A stretch of DNA of 21,582 nucleotides from contig CAZEBW010000062.1 of the NCBI GenBank assembly GCA_964510205.1, forward strand, positions 1 to 21,582, given 5' to 3'. The stretch comes from CAZEBW01 sp964510205 (GTDB lineage Bacteria > Chloroflexota > Anaerolineae > VGOG01). The translations under genes and the position numbers were made by a program. Under the pieces are notes generated by a model. It had not been told where the DNA came from and ran no database searches. It was given only the letters and a program-made list of their open reading frames with translations. Positions 7,460 through 14,641 of this stretch are shown one piece after another (within the stretch, counting starts at the first letter, position 1; each line of letters begins with the position of its first letter).

Positions 7460-8113
7460 CTCCACACTCGCTCTTAACGCCGCCGTGTTTTCCGACACCG
7501 ATGCCTGATCATTGTAGATGCTCGATCCGGCGATCAACACCGTTGCCCCGGCGCCTACCACCAGCGGCGCGGTGGCGGGACCGATCCCGCCGTCCACGGC
7601 GATGGGCACATCCAGGCCGCGCTCTTCCAGCAGGTGCCGCAGGCGGCGAATTTTGTCCAGTTGGCTGTGGAGGAATGGTTGCCCACCCCAGCCGGGGTTG
7701 ACCGTCATGATCTGAATCAGGTCAGTCAGACCCAGAACCTCTTCCAGAGCGCTCAGCGGTGTGCCGGGGTTGATGGCCACGCCGGCCTCAATGTTCAACT
7801 CGCGGATGCGCTGCAGCACGCGGTGGAGGTGGGGGCAAGTCTCTTGATGCACGATCAGGCGGTCGGCGCCGGCCTCGGCAAACGCCTTCAGGTGGCGCTG
7901 CGGCTGGACGACCATCAAGTGCAAGTCCAGCGGCACGCTCACCAGCGGGCGCAGCGCGCGCACCACGCCCGGCCCAAAGGTGATATCGGGGACAAAGCTC
8001 CCGTCCATCACGTCCACCTGAATGGCGTCAACGCCCGCCGCTTCGGCCTGGCGGGCCTGCTCGCCCAGCCGCGCAAAATCGGCTGATAAGATAGAGGCTT
8101 CGATGGTGACCAT
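7448..8113 (-). CDS. rpe: Ribulose-phosphate 3-epimerase
   Basis: A 221-residue TIM barrel interconverting ribulose-5-phosphate and xylulose-5-phosphate in the pentose phosphate pathway. It starts MVTIEASILSADFARLG, as the family does; the ATG at 8113 has GGAG seven bases upstream, whereas an in-frame start at 8155 adds unlike residues. Landmarks are VDVMDGSFVPDITFGP (D34), LDLHLM (H65), TVNPGWGGQPF and AVDGGIG (D174). The first of the four usual metal ligands, a histidine two residues before D34, is glutamine here (Q32), and the His normally following DVMDG is Ser39. The other metal residues remain. The last codons and stop are supplied by a heptamer repeat. It sits within the glucan block between malQ and glgP, linking sugar phosphate metabolism with glucan turnover only by position. 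Confidence 0.92.
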   Translation of the reverse strand: MVTIEASILSADFARLGEQARQAEAAGVDAIQVDVMDGSFVPDITFGPGVVRALRPLVSVPLDLHLMVVQPQRHLKAFAEAGADRLIVHQETCPHLHRVLQRIRELNIEAGVAINPGTPLSALEEVLGLTDLIQIMTVNPGWGGQPFLHSQLDKIRRLRHLLEERGLDVPIAVDGGIGPATAPLVVGAGATVLIAGSSIYNDQASVSENTAALRASVEREM

Positions 8114-8159
8114 TGTGTTCTCCTTTTTCCAAACCTCTCCTAAGAAACAAGCCACAGGT

Positions 8160-8263
8160 GTGTCATTGCGAGCCGAAGGTGAAGCAATCTCCTACCAGCA
8201 ACTCGGGGATTGCGCCGTTTTCACTTCCAAGTTCGGCGGAAAAGCATCGCCTCGCGATGACAC
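8160..8263. repeat. Interspersed palindromic repeat, GTCATTGCGAG family, copy 1 (degenerate)
   Basis: Terminal arms GTGTCATTGCGAG (8160-8172) and CTCGCGATGACAC (8251-8263) pair in 12 of 13 positions. Inner parts GAAGCAATCTCC and GGGGATTGCGCC also pair. This is a widely seen intergenic repeat type in bacterial genomes. It fills the malQ-rpe spacer and could act as a transcript-processing or attenuating hairpin there. Confidence 0.8.
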
Positions 8264-8280
8264 TACAGGGCGGGTGAGCC

Positions 8281-9924
8281 CTAGTCGGTGGATGTTCCCG
8301 TCCGTCCATACGTCTCCGCCAGCTCGGCCAATCGCGCGATGTGATCATCGCTGAGTGCGTCGGCAGGTAGACGCCAAGTCCAGTTTCCGGCCGCCTGGCT
8401 GGGCATGTTCATACGGGCCTCGCTGCCCAGACTGAGCACGTCCTGCACGGGGAAGATGGCCAACGCGGCGACGGACGAGGCCGCCAATCGCATCAGCGCC
8501 CAGGCGATGTCCCGTGTTAGCGCAGCGGCGTCCTTAGTTAGCGAAGCGGCGTCGTTAGTTAGCGCAGCGGCGTCCTTGGTTAGCGCAGCGGCGTAGCCCA
8601 GGTATCTCAGACAGAAACTTCGCTCAGCTTCGGGCGCGGACGCAAACCACCCGCGCGCGGTATCGTTGTCGTGACTGCCGGTGTAGACCAGGCAGTTGGG
8701 CTTGTAGTTGTGGGGAAGATACGGATTGTCGGCGTCACTTCCAAAGGCGAACTGGAGGATCTTCATGCCAGGAAATCCAAACCCATCCCGCAGTTCCTCC
8801 ACTTCGGGCGTGATCACGCCCAGGTCCTCGGCGATGATGGGCGTCTCACCCAGCGCGTTGAAAAGGGCCTCGAAAAACGCCGCCCCCGGCCCTTTCACCC
8901 AGCGCCCGTTGACCGCCGTCTCCTCGCCCGCTGGCACCTCCCAGTAGGCCTCGAAGCCCCGGAAGTGGTCCAGGCGCACCATGTCAACCTGGCGCAGCGT
9001 GATGCGTACGCGCTCGACCCACCATTGGTAGCCCTGATCGGCCATCACATCCCAGCGGTAGAGGGGGTTGCCCCACAACTGCCCCGTGGAGCTGAAGTAA
9101 TCGGAAGGAACGCCTGCCACGACGGTTGGATGTCCATTTTCGTCCAGGTGAAACAGGTCCTGGTGAGCCCAGACGTCCGCGCTGTCGTATGAGACATAGA
9201 TGGGAATGTCGCCGAAGATCAAGACCCCGCGTTCGTTGGCATAGCGCTTCAGCTCGCCCCACTGCTTGAAGAACTGGTATTGCACGAACTTGTGGGCCAG
9301 GATATCGGGCGCTAGCCGCTCACGCCAGGTGGCCAAGGCATGTGGTTCGCGCCGCCGCAGCTCGCGCGGCCACGTGCCCCACGCCTCTCCGCCGAAGTGG
9401 TTTTTCAGCGCCATAAAGAGGGCGTAATCGTGCAGCCAGATGGCGTCGTGTTCGGCGCAAAAATCGTCGAAGTCGGCGGCATCAGTTGTTAGCGAAGCGC
9501 CATCAGTTGTTAGCGAAGCGGCATCGGTTGTTAGCGAAGCGGCATCGGCTGGAGGCGCGTTTTCCGCAAACTGCTGATATGCTCCCAGCAACAGCGGCGT
9601 CTTCCAGGCGATGACGGGACCGAAGTCCACTCGCTCGTCGGGAAAAGCCGGCGCTTCCTCCAAAACTTCGTGTGGGACGCAGCCCTCGTGGGCCAGGCGG
9701 GCCAGGTCAATCAGCAGCGGGTTGCCAGCGAAGGCCGAAAAGGTCTGATAGGGCGAATCGCCGTAGCCCGTCGGGCCCAGCGGCAAGACCTGCCACACCG
9801 TCTGCCCGGCTGCCACCAGGGTATCCACCCAGCGGTAAGCCATGTCGTTGATCTCGCCGATGCCAAAGCGTCCCGGCAACGACGTTGGATGCAGGAGCAA
9901 ACCAGCGGAACGTTCCAGTTTCAT
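8281..9924 (-). CDS. malQ: 4-alpha-glucanotransferase (amylomaltase, GH77) with two repeat-encoded insertions
   Basis: A 547-residue GH77 enzyme that moves alpha-1,4-glucan segments between chains, releasing glucose. It opens MKLERSAGLLLHPTSLPG. The catalytic residues are readable: nucleophile D319 (RLDHFRGFEAYWE), acid/base E366 (IIAEDLGV) and D419 (GSHDND). The Thermus amylomaltase equivalents are D293, E340 and D395, so this protein is shifted by about 25 residues, which fits the first insertion. Residues 128-148 and 445-472 are runs of the heptad DAASLTT / DAAALTK encoded by 21-bp tandem repeats. Length is therefore above the usual ~500. The ATG overlaps the glgA stop by four bases (ATGA) and AAGGGG precedes it, so malQ is translationally coupled to glgA. 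Whether the insertions leave activity intact is unknown, but the frame and catalytic residues are preserved. Confidence 0.95.
   Translation of the reverse strand: MKLERSAGLLLHPTSLPGRFGIGEINDMAYRWVDTLVAAGQTVWQVLPLGPTGYGDSPYQTFSAFAGNPLLIDLARLAHEGCVPHEVLEEAPAFPDERVDFGPVIAWKTPLLLGAYQQFAENAPPADAASLTTDAASLTTDGASLTTDAADFDDFCAEHDAIWLHDYALFMALKNHFGGEAWGTWPRELRRREPHALATWRERLAPDILAHKFVQYQFFKQWGELKRYANERGVLIFGDIPIYVSYDSADVWAHQDLFHLDENGHPTVVAGVPSDYFSSTGQLWGNPLYRWDVMADQGYQWWVERVRITLRQVDMVRLDHFRGFEAYWEVPAGEETAVNGRWVKGPGAAFFEALFNALGETPIIAEDLGVITPEVEELRDGFGFPGMKILQFAFGSDADNPYLPHNYKPNCLVYTGSHDNDTARGWFASAPEAERSFCLRYLGYAAALTKDAAALTNDAASLTKDAAALTRDIAWALMRLAASSVAALAIFPVQDVLSLGSEARMNMPSQAAGNWTWRLPADALSDDHIARLAELAETYGRTGTSTD
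8509..8592. repeat. 21-bp tandem repeat within malQ, four units
   Basis: Units at 8509-8529, 8530-8550, 8551-8571 and 8572-8592 share the core TTAGCGCAGCGGC or TTAGCGAAGCGGC. On the coding strand each unit gives the heptad A-A-(A/S)-L-T-(K/N/R)-D, four in a row (residues 445-472). There are no spacers, so it is not a CRISPR array. Confidence 0.95.
9481..9543. repeat. 21-bp tandem repeat within malQ, three units
   Basis: Units at 9481-9501, 9502-9522 and 9523-9543 share GTTGTTAGCGAAGCGGC with two or three substitutions. They encode DAASLTT-type heptads at residues 128-148. It is clearly the same element as the array at 8509-8592, in the same orientation and the same reading frame, about 900 bp away in the same gene. 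Confidence 0.95.
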
Positions 9925-11414
9925 GCTTCCCCTTGTTTGAGCTCCAGAGCTTTGTGATACAATTCCACGTACTTCCGCGCCGAAGCCCGCCACGAGAAGT
10001 CGGCCCTCATCCCCCGCTCCATCAGGGTTCGCCAGACATCCTGGCGGCGATAGGTCTTCGTGGCTCTCTCGACGGCTCCCAAGAGGGCCTCCTCGCTGTA
10101 GTCCGAGAAGGCGAAGCCGTTGCCCCGGCCTGTGGCTGGATCGTAATCCTCCACCGTGTCGGCCAGGCCGCCGGTGCTGCGCACGATGGGCACGCTGCCG
10201 TAGCGCATGGCGATCATCTGGCCCAGCCCGCAAGGCTCGAAGCGCGAGGGCATGAGAAAGGCGTCGCTGCCGGCGTAGATGCGCCGTGCCAGAGCGGAGT
10301 CGAATTTGAGGAAGACCGCAGCCTGGCCCTCGTACTTCCCGGCCAAGTTGGCAAACATCCTGTGGTAACGCTCCTCGCCCGTGCCCAGCAGGACGAACTG
10401 AAGGTCTAGCTCCATCAGTTGATCGCTGGCTTCGGCCAGAATATCGAAGCCCTTCTGATCGGCCAGGCGGGAGATCATGCCCATCAGCGGGACGTCGGGG
10501 TCCACGAAAAGCCCCGCTTCCCGCTGCAAGCTCAGCTTGTTCTCCACGCGCCCCCACTCTTTCCCCCCCAACTTTGGGGGGGAGGAAATGGAGGCCACAT
10601 CGTAGTTGGCGGCGATGTCCGGATCGGTAGCTGGATTCCAAGCCTCGTAGTCCAGGCCGTTGAGGACGCCGAACAGGCGATCCTGGCGCTGGGCCAAAAT
10701 GGGATCCAGCCTCTCTCCGTATTCCCGCGTGAGGATCTCCTCGGCATATCTCTCGCTGACCGCGTTGACGACGTCGGCGAACAGAATGCCACGCGCCATC
10801 AGGACGACCACCTGGCTCAGCCCCTCGTCGGTGGGATGGGGGATGAGGCCGTAGTCGCCCAGGCCGGCGAACTCCAGAAGCTCTGAACCGAAGATGCCCT
10901 GGTAGGCCAAGTTGTGGATGGTAAACACGGTCGCTGTGTCGGCAAAAACGGGATCGTCCTCGTAGATGGTCTTCAGCCAATTGGGGATGATGCCGCTGTG
11001 CCAGTCGTTGCAGTGGATGACGTCCGGCTGCCAGTCGAGTTCCTTGAGCATCTCTAAGACCGCCCGGCAGAAGAAGACGAAGCGCTCCCCATCGTCGTCG
11101 TAGCCGTAGACCTCCTGGCGGTCGAAGTACTTGTCGCTGCCGACCAGGTAGGCCGGCGCCTCCTCGGCGACGCTCTCGAAAACGGAGGCTAACTCGCGAC
11201 CGGAGCCAGCGGGCACGGGTAGTGAATCCACAACCTCGGTCAGCCCGAACTGAGCCTCGTTGATTTGTCCGTATTTGGGCAGCGCCAGCCTGGCATCGTG
11301 GCCCAACCGCCGCAGGGCCTTGGGCAGCGACCCGGCCACGTCGGCCAGCCCGCCTACTTTGGCAAATGGCACCGCCTCGGCGGAAACCAGCAAGATGTTC
11401 AGTGATTTGTCCAT
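9921..11414 (-). CDS. glgA: Glycogen synthase (ADP-glucose type, GT5)
   Basis: A 497-residue GT-B glycosyltransferase that elongates alpha-1,4-glucan from ADP-glucose. The nucleotide-sugar site KVGGLADV has K19 (E. coli K15). Other landmarks are DVIHCNDWHSG, TIHNLAYQG, the SRLADQKG linker, and SRFEPCGLGQ with E393 (E. coli E377), followed by the STGGLADTV loop. The E. coli offset grows from 4 to 16 between these two residues, matching an insertion of a dozen or so residues at about 272-288 (SSPPKLGGKEWG), which is encoded by a C/G-run palindrome. The ATG has GGAG eight bases upstream. It lies 34 bp downstream of the nucleotidyltransferase gene on the same strand and overlaps malQ by four bases. 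No ADP-glucose pyrophosphorylase is in the window. Confidence 0.95.
   Translation of the reverse strand: MDKSLNILLVSAEAVPFAKVGGLADVAGSLPKALRRLGHDARLALPKYGQINEAQFGLTEVVDSLPVPAGSGRELASVFESVAEEAPAYLVGSDKYFDRQEVYGYDDDGERFVFFCRAVLEMLKELDWQPDVIHCNDWHSGIIPNWLKTIYEDDPVFADTATVFTIHNLAYQGIFGSELLEFAGLGDYGLIPHPTDEGLSQVVVLMARGILFADVVNAVSERYAEEILTREYGERLDPILAQRQDRLFGVLNGLDYEAWNPATDPDIAANYDVASISSPPKLGGKEWGRVENKLSLQREAGLFVDPDVPLMGMISRLADQKGFDILAEASDQLMELDLQFVLLGTGEERYHRMFANLAGKYEGQAAVFLKFDSALARRIYAGSDAFLMPSRFEPCGLGQMIAMRYGSVPIVRSTGGLADTVEDYDPATGRGNGFAFSDYSEEALLGAVERATKTYRRQDVWRTLMERGMRADFSWRASARKYVELYHKALELKQGEA
10563..10582. repeat. C-run/G-run palindrome inside glgA
   Basis: Seven C, AA, CT, TT, seven G: a 9-bp stem with a 2-nt centre. 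It is encoded in frame as PPKLGGK on the minus strand within a non-conserved insertion of GlgA. It looks like a dispersed intergenic palindrome carried into a coding region. Confidence 0.7.
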
Positions 11415-11448
11415 TATCGCTCTCCGTCACGAAGGTTATTCGACTCAG

Positions 11449-11796
11449 CTACAGCACCGACACACCGTCCTGTTGCACTTCTCGCCACAGCGTATCTTGG
11501 TAGCGCATTTGAGTACGCCAACGAGGTTGGTCAAGGATGTGGGTGTTGAGCAGAACGTCGTATTCCAGGGAAACTCGAGCCGCAGTCAAGCGAATTTCAT
11601 CCCACAAGGACCAATCCAGCTCAGGGATCACGATCAACAGATCAATGTCTGAATCGGGACCAAAGTCGCCTCGCGCTTTTGAGCCGAACAGCCAGGCGCC
11701 AATCAGTTGCTTTCCCAAAGCCCGCCTCAAACGACCAACGCATTCGCTGACGGCTGCTCGCTCGTGGCCTCGGAGATAATCTAAATGATCTTTCAC
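11449..11796 (-). CDS. Minimal nucleotidyltransferase (MNT) domain protein, antitoxin-like
   Basis: A 115-residue DNA polymerase beta-like nucleotidyltransferase. The motif GSKARGDFGPDSDID gives the GS (38-39) and the two metal aspartates D50 and D52; D80 in LEYDVLL is the likely third. Such proteins pair with HEPN proteins, and in characterised MntA-HepT systems the MNT enzyme neutralises the HEPN RNase by adding AMP to a tyrosine. The GTG start at 11796 overlaps the HEPN stop by four bases (GTGA), with GGGGGTGA just upstream, so the pair is coupled. The gene is less GC-rich than its neighbours, suggesting transfer. An antitoxin role is inferred from the pairing, not demonstrated. Confidence 0.85.
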   Translation of the reverse strand: MKDHLDYLRGHERAAVSECVGRLRRALGKQLIGAWLFGSKARGDFGPDSDIDLLIVIPELDWSLWDEIRLTAARVSLEYDVLLNTHILDQPRWRTQMRYQDTLWREVQQDGVSVL

Positions 11797-12197
11797 GATA
11801 TCACCCCCATATCCCGAAGAAGCTGCTCGATACGGGCTACGAAGAGTTCTGCGCGTCTCAGATCTCGAGCTGCAACTTCGTTACTCAGGGCGACCAGCCC
11901 ATAATCACCAGCGTGGCGATCTTCCATAGCCGCCCCATAGAAATCGCTGTATTCTGTCTCCATAATGCCCGTCTTGATGAAATGCTGACGGAAAGCAGCG
12001 ATAACCCCTGAGTGTTTACTGCGTTCGAGACCCTTTATCGCCAGAAGCGCATTGGCACCGTAGAAAATGGCATAGTAGGCTCGGTTAACAGTTGTGATAT
12101 AGTCCTCATGTTCCAGGGTTAGTCGAGCAGTGCGAAGTGCCTGGTGAGCCCACGCCAGGTACTGATCAACTTTCTGCGTTACTCTTTCGCCCGTCAT
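11793..12197 (-). CDS. HEPN domain protein, toxin-like partner of the nucleotidyltransferase
   Basis: A 134-residue all-helical HEPN-family protein (NRAYYAIFYGANALL helix, KHSGVIAAF, and the EDRHAGDYG block typical of the family). HEPN proteins in such pairs are often RNases. I do not see the canonical R-x4-6-H motif in the C-terminal helix where active toxins usually have it; an R25-x4-H30 occurs in the first helix and may be fortuitous. The ATG at 12197 has GAGAGGGG upstream. It is first in a two-gene unit with its own promoter and is lower in GC than flanking metabolic genes. It could be an active toxin, an inactive homologue, or a non-toxic HEPN-MNT pair. Confidence 0.85.
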   Translation of the reverse strand: MTGERVTQKVDQYLAWAHQALRTARLTLEHEDYITTVNRAYYAIFYGANALLAIKGLERSKHSGVIAAFRQHFIKTGIMETEYSDFYGAAMEDRHAGDYGLVALSNEVAARDLRRAELFVARIEQLLRDMGVIS

Positions 12198-12229
12198 TTT
12201 ATACCCCTCTCCGCTGAGATTTGCCTCAC

Positions 12230-12258
12230 ATTATACAACAGATTGGTGAAGTTGGGAA
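12230..12258 (-). promoter_or_regulatory. Promoter for the HEPN-MNT pair
   Basis: On the minus strand there is a perfect -10 TATAAT (12235-12230) and a weaker -35 TTCCCA (12258-12253), 17 bp apart. It lies between the upstream operon's terminator and the HEPN start, giving a leader of roughly 25 nt. With no terminator seen after the nucleotidyltransferase gene, it may also feed glgA-malQ. Confidence 0.55.
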
Positions 12259-12277
12259 GAGCCGGATTGTAGAAGCC

Positions 12278-12310
12278 AAAAACCCTTCTCAGCATGAATG
12301 AAGAGAAGGG
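12278..12310 (-). terminator. Intrinsic terminator of the iorA-iorB-synthetase operon
   Basis: Reading the minus strand, CCCTTCTC (12310-12303) and GAGAAGGG (12290-12283) form an 8-bp stem with a 12-nt loop, followed directly by a TTTTT run (12282-12278). It lies 29 bp after the synthetase stop codon. Confidence 0.8.
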
Positions 12311-12338
12311 GATGACTATGACCTTCGAGGCTGGATGC

Positions 12339-14633
12339 TCAAGACTTACGGGAGCTGTTGGCAACTCTGACATCAATGAACTTCTGGAAGACGGTCATGG
12401 CAAAGTCGGCGCTCCTTAGACAGGGGACGCCGCCCGCGATCAACGCCTCGGCCAGCGGATCGTAAAGCTGGCCGGCGTCCACCACCGTGACCAGGGGCTT
12501 GCTGTGCTGCCGAAAAACAGCCGGCACGCGCTGCGCGACGGACGATTCATGGGCCACGCTGTCCCGCCCCGAGGCGTCCACGCCGGGCGGAAGGGTCGCC
12601 ATGGCCGGCGTGGGGGGCACGAAGCCCATGACCACCGCGTCAACGCTCTCGTCCTCAAGGATGGCCTCCAGGCACTGGACGTGCACGGCGTCGGAAGCCA
12701 TGGGGGTGAGGTCGAGCGGGTTGCGCACGTTGATGAGCCTCTCGATTCCGGCCCGGCTCAGGGCCAGCCGTATCCTTTCCCGCGTGCGGCTGCTGAAGTG
12801 GGGCAGTGAGAAGCCACCCTCGCTGTGGAGGTTATCGGCCATGCCCACCGTCTCAAAGCCAGCGTTGGACAACGTTCCCAGCCGTCTGCCGGAGAATTCT
12901 CTGTTTACCAGCAGCGAAGAGAGCATGACCAAGGCCGTGAATTCGTCGAAGGAGCTGGCAACCAAAGCGCCGGCTTGGGATAGAACGGCGACGCACGCCT
13001 CGTAGTCGCCCGAAATAGAGGCCGTGTGGCTGGAGGCCGCCCGAGCCCCGGCCACGGTTTTGCCTGTCTTGTAGACGATGACCTGCTTGCGCGGGTCTAG
13101 GTTGCGACAGAGCGAGGCCAGTCTCAGACCGTCCAGAGGGTTGAAGCCCTCGACGTAGAGCGCCACGACGTCTATCTCCTCCCGCTGCACCAGGTACTCC
13201 ACGAAGTCAACGCTGCTCAGGTCCATCTGATTGCCCGTCGAGATGGCAAAGGCCGGGTTGAGAAAAGGGAGGCGGTTCATGCGCGTGATCATGAAGGCCC
13301 CGCTCTGACAAACGAGGGCCGCGTTCCGCACGTCGCCTGACTGCGGCGGGAGTTTGGTCTCCGGAATGAACAGCGTGTCGTATCCTCCTGGCAGCGACCG
13401 GATGCCCAGCGAGTTGGGCCCCACCACGGCCGGCGTGTCTTTCCCCGCGCTTCTGCCGCGAGCGAGGATGGCTCGGGTCTTCTCGTCGGCTTCTTTCCCC
13501 GTCGCGGTCTCCCCCATGCCGCCGGGTATCAGGATCACGCTGTGGGCCGCCTCGTGGGATGTTATGCGGCCCATCAGCTCGGGCACGCCGGTCGCCGAGA
13601 TGGCCACCACCATCAAATCGGCTTTCCAGGGGAGCTCGCTCACATCGCCCACGCACTTCACGCTGTCAATGGTTTCGGCGCCCGGCCGCACGACCCTCAT
13701 CTGCGAGGGCGCAAAATCATCCCGCAGGAGCTTGCGCAGAATTGTGCGCCCCACGTTCATCCCGCTGGCCGATACGCCAACGATGGCCATCGTCTGCGGC
13801 TGAAGCAGTCTCGCCATCTTGTCGTGGTCCACCGGGCGGTGCCGTACTGGGGGGATTTCTTGCAGGGTGCAGAGAGCATCCACGGCCACCGCGCGCCCGT
13901 TGGAGAGGTAGAAGGGGTTTATCTCGAACTCCTTGATCCACACTCCAGCTTGCTCGCCTGCGGCGGGACTGGCCAGGGCGAGGAAGAGGGCGAAGATTCT
14001 TTCGAGCTGGTCATCCGAAAGCAGCCTCTTTCCTTCCCTGTCCCGGCCCGACAGTTTCAGGTAGGTGAAGGTGGAGGAGAAGGCCTCGACGAAATCGCGG
14101 GGATGGGTCAGGTGCGCACAGGCGATTGTGACGTCGTGGCCCGGCTTGAAGCGGCGGGCGAGTTCCTCGGTGTCCAGTCCTCCCAGGCCCGCCGCCACCA
14201 CGTACCCGAATGCTCGCGTCCAGCGCATGCCGACGAACAGCTCGCTCCCCAGGGTCCGCGGGCAGTCAATGAACTCGCAGACCAGGAACCCCACCACACT
14301 CTGGCCGAGCGACGGCATCCTCTGTCCGAGGGACGCGGCCATGTTCGCCAGCGCCTCGCGCACCGCCTGGGGCGATTTTTCGACCACCGCCACGCCGCCC
14401 GCCTCGGTCTTGTGGGCGATTTCGGGGCAGACCACCTTGATCACCACCCGGTCGCCGGGGATGGCCTCTATGGAGCCGGGATCAGGGAGGGCGCCAGCGG
14501 GGACGAACACGGACTGCGGAACCGCAAGGCCCGCCTCGGCCAGAAGAGCGTAGGCTTCGTGCTCGTAGAGGGCGTTCCTGCCTTGCAGGATGGCAGCTTC
14601 GATGAATTCTCTGGCTAGTTCGATGACTCCCAC
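12339..14633 (-). CDS. NDP-forming acyl-CoA synthetase (acetate-CoA ligase, ADP-forming), ATP-grasp domain first
   Basis: A 764-residue fusion that converts acyl-CoA + ADP + phosphate to acid + CoA + ATP. Residues ~1-235 are an ATP-grasp domain with H74 in PEIAHKTEAGGV, equivalent to the beta-subunit histidine of archaeal ADP-forming synthetases. Residues ~250-370 are a CoA-binding Rossmann domain (AIVGVSASGMNVG). Residues ~385-760 are the succinyl-CoA-synthetase-like region, with the phospho-histidine H536 in SSHTASISGD. Order is thus beta then alpha, whereas the better-known fusions are alpha then beta. The GTG at 14633 is chosen because the ATG at 14762 overlaps iorB by 121 bases, while GTG lies 8 bp after the iorB stop with AGGAG upstream. 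Lying directly after iorA-iorB, it likely takes arylacetyl-CoA or a similar product and makes ATP. Substrate is inferred. Confidence 0.88.
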   Translation of the reverse strand: MGVIELAREFIEAAILQGRNALYEHEAYALLAEAGLAVPQSVFVPAGALPDPGSIEAIPGDRVVIKVVCPEIAHKTEAGGVAVVEKSPQAVREALANMAASLGQRMPSLGQSVVGFLVCEFIDCPRTLGSELFVGMRWTRAFGYVVAAGLGGLDTEELARRFKPGHDVTIACAHLTHPRDFVEAFSSTFTYLKLSGRDREGKRLLSDDQLERIFALFLALASPAAGEQAGVWIKEFEINPFYLSNGRAVAVDALCTLQEIPPVRHRPVDHDKMARLLQPQTMAIVGVSASGMNVGRTILRKLLRDDFAPSQMRVVRPGAETIDSVKCVGDVSELPWKADLMVVAISATGVPELMGRITSHEAAHSVILIPGGMGETATGKEADEKTRAILARGRSAGKDTPAVVGPNSLGIRSLPGGYDTLFIPETKLPPQSGDVRNAALVCQSGAFMITRMNRLPFLNPAFAISTGNQMDLSSVDFVEYLVQREEIDVVALYVEGFNPLDGLRLASLCRNLDPRKQVIVYKTGKTVAGARAASSHTASISGDYEACVAVLSQAGALVASSFDEFTALVMLSSLLVNREFSGRRLGTLSNAGFETVGMADNLHSEGGFSLPHFSSRTRERIRLALSRAGIERLINVRNPLDLTPMASDAVHVQCLEAILEDESVDAVVMGFVPPTPAMATLPPGVDASGRDSVAHESSVAQRVPAVFRQHSKPLVTVVDAGQLYDPLAEALIAGGVPCLRSADFAMTVFQKFIDVRVANSSRKS

Positions 14634-14641
14634 CGTCTCTC

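Noticed and set aside
7960..8260. Mobile element or transposase near the repeat upstream of rpe
   Set aside because: Only a non-coding palindromic repeat is present; no transposase frame or terminal repeats of an insertion sequence are seen anywhere in the window.
8509..9543. Possible CRISPR-like arrays
   Set aside because: The units are directly adjacent with no spacers, lie in frame inside malQ, and no cas genes are present.
8281..11430. A single 1049-residue minus-strand frame covering malQ and beyond
   Set aside because: Only the part from 9924 down is MalQ. The upstream part is an alternative frame through glgA with Arg/Pro/Gly-rich nonsense; glgA itself has all its motifs in another frame and its stop overlaps the malQ ATG.
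13542..14618. Plus-strand 358-residue open frame opposite the acyl-CoA synthetase
   Set aside because: Antisense shadow in high-GC DNA; its His/Gly/Arg-rich product has no motif.
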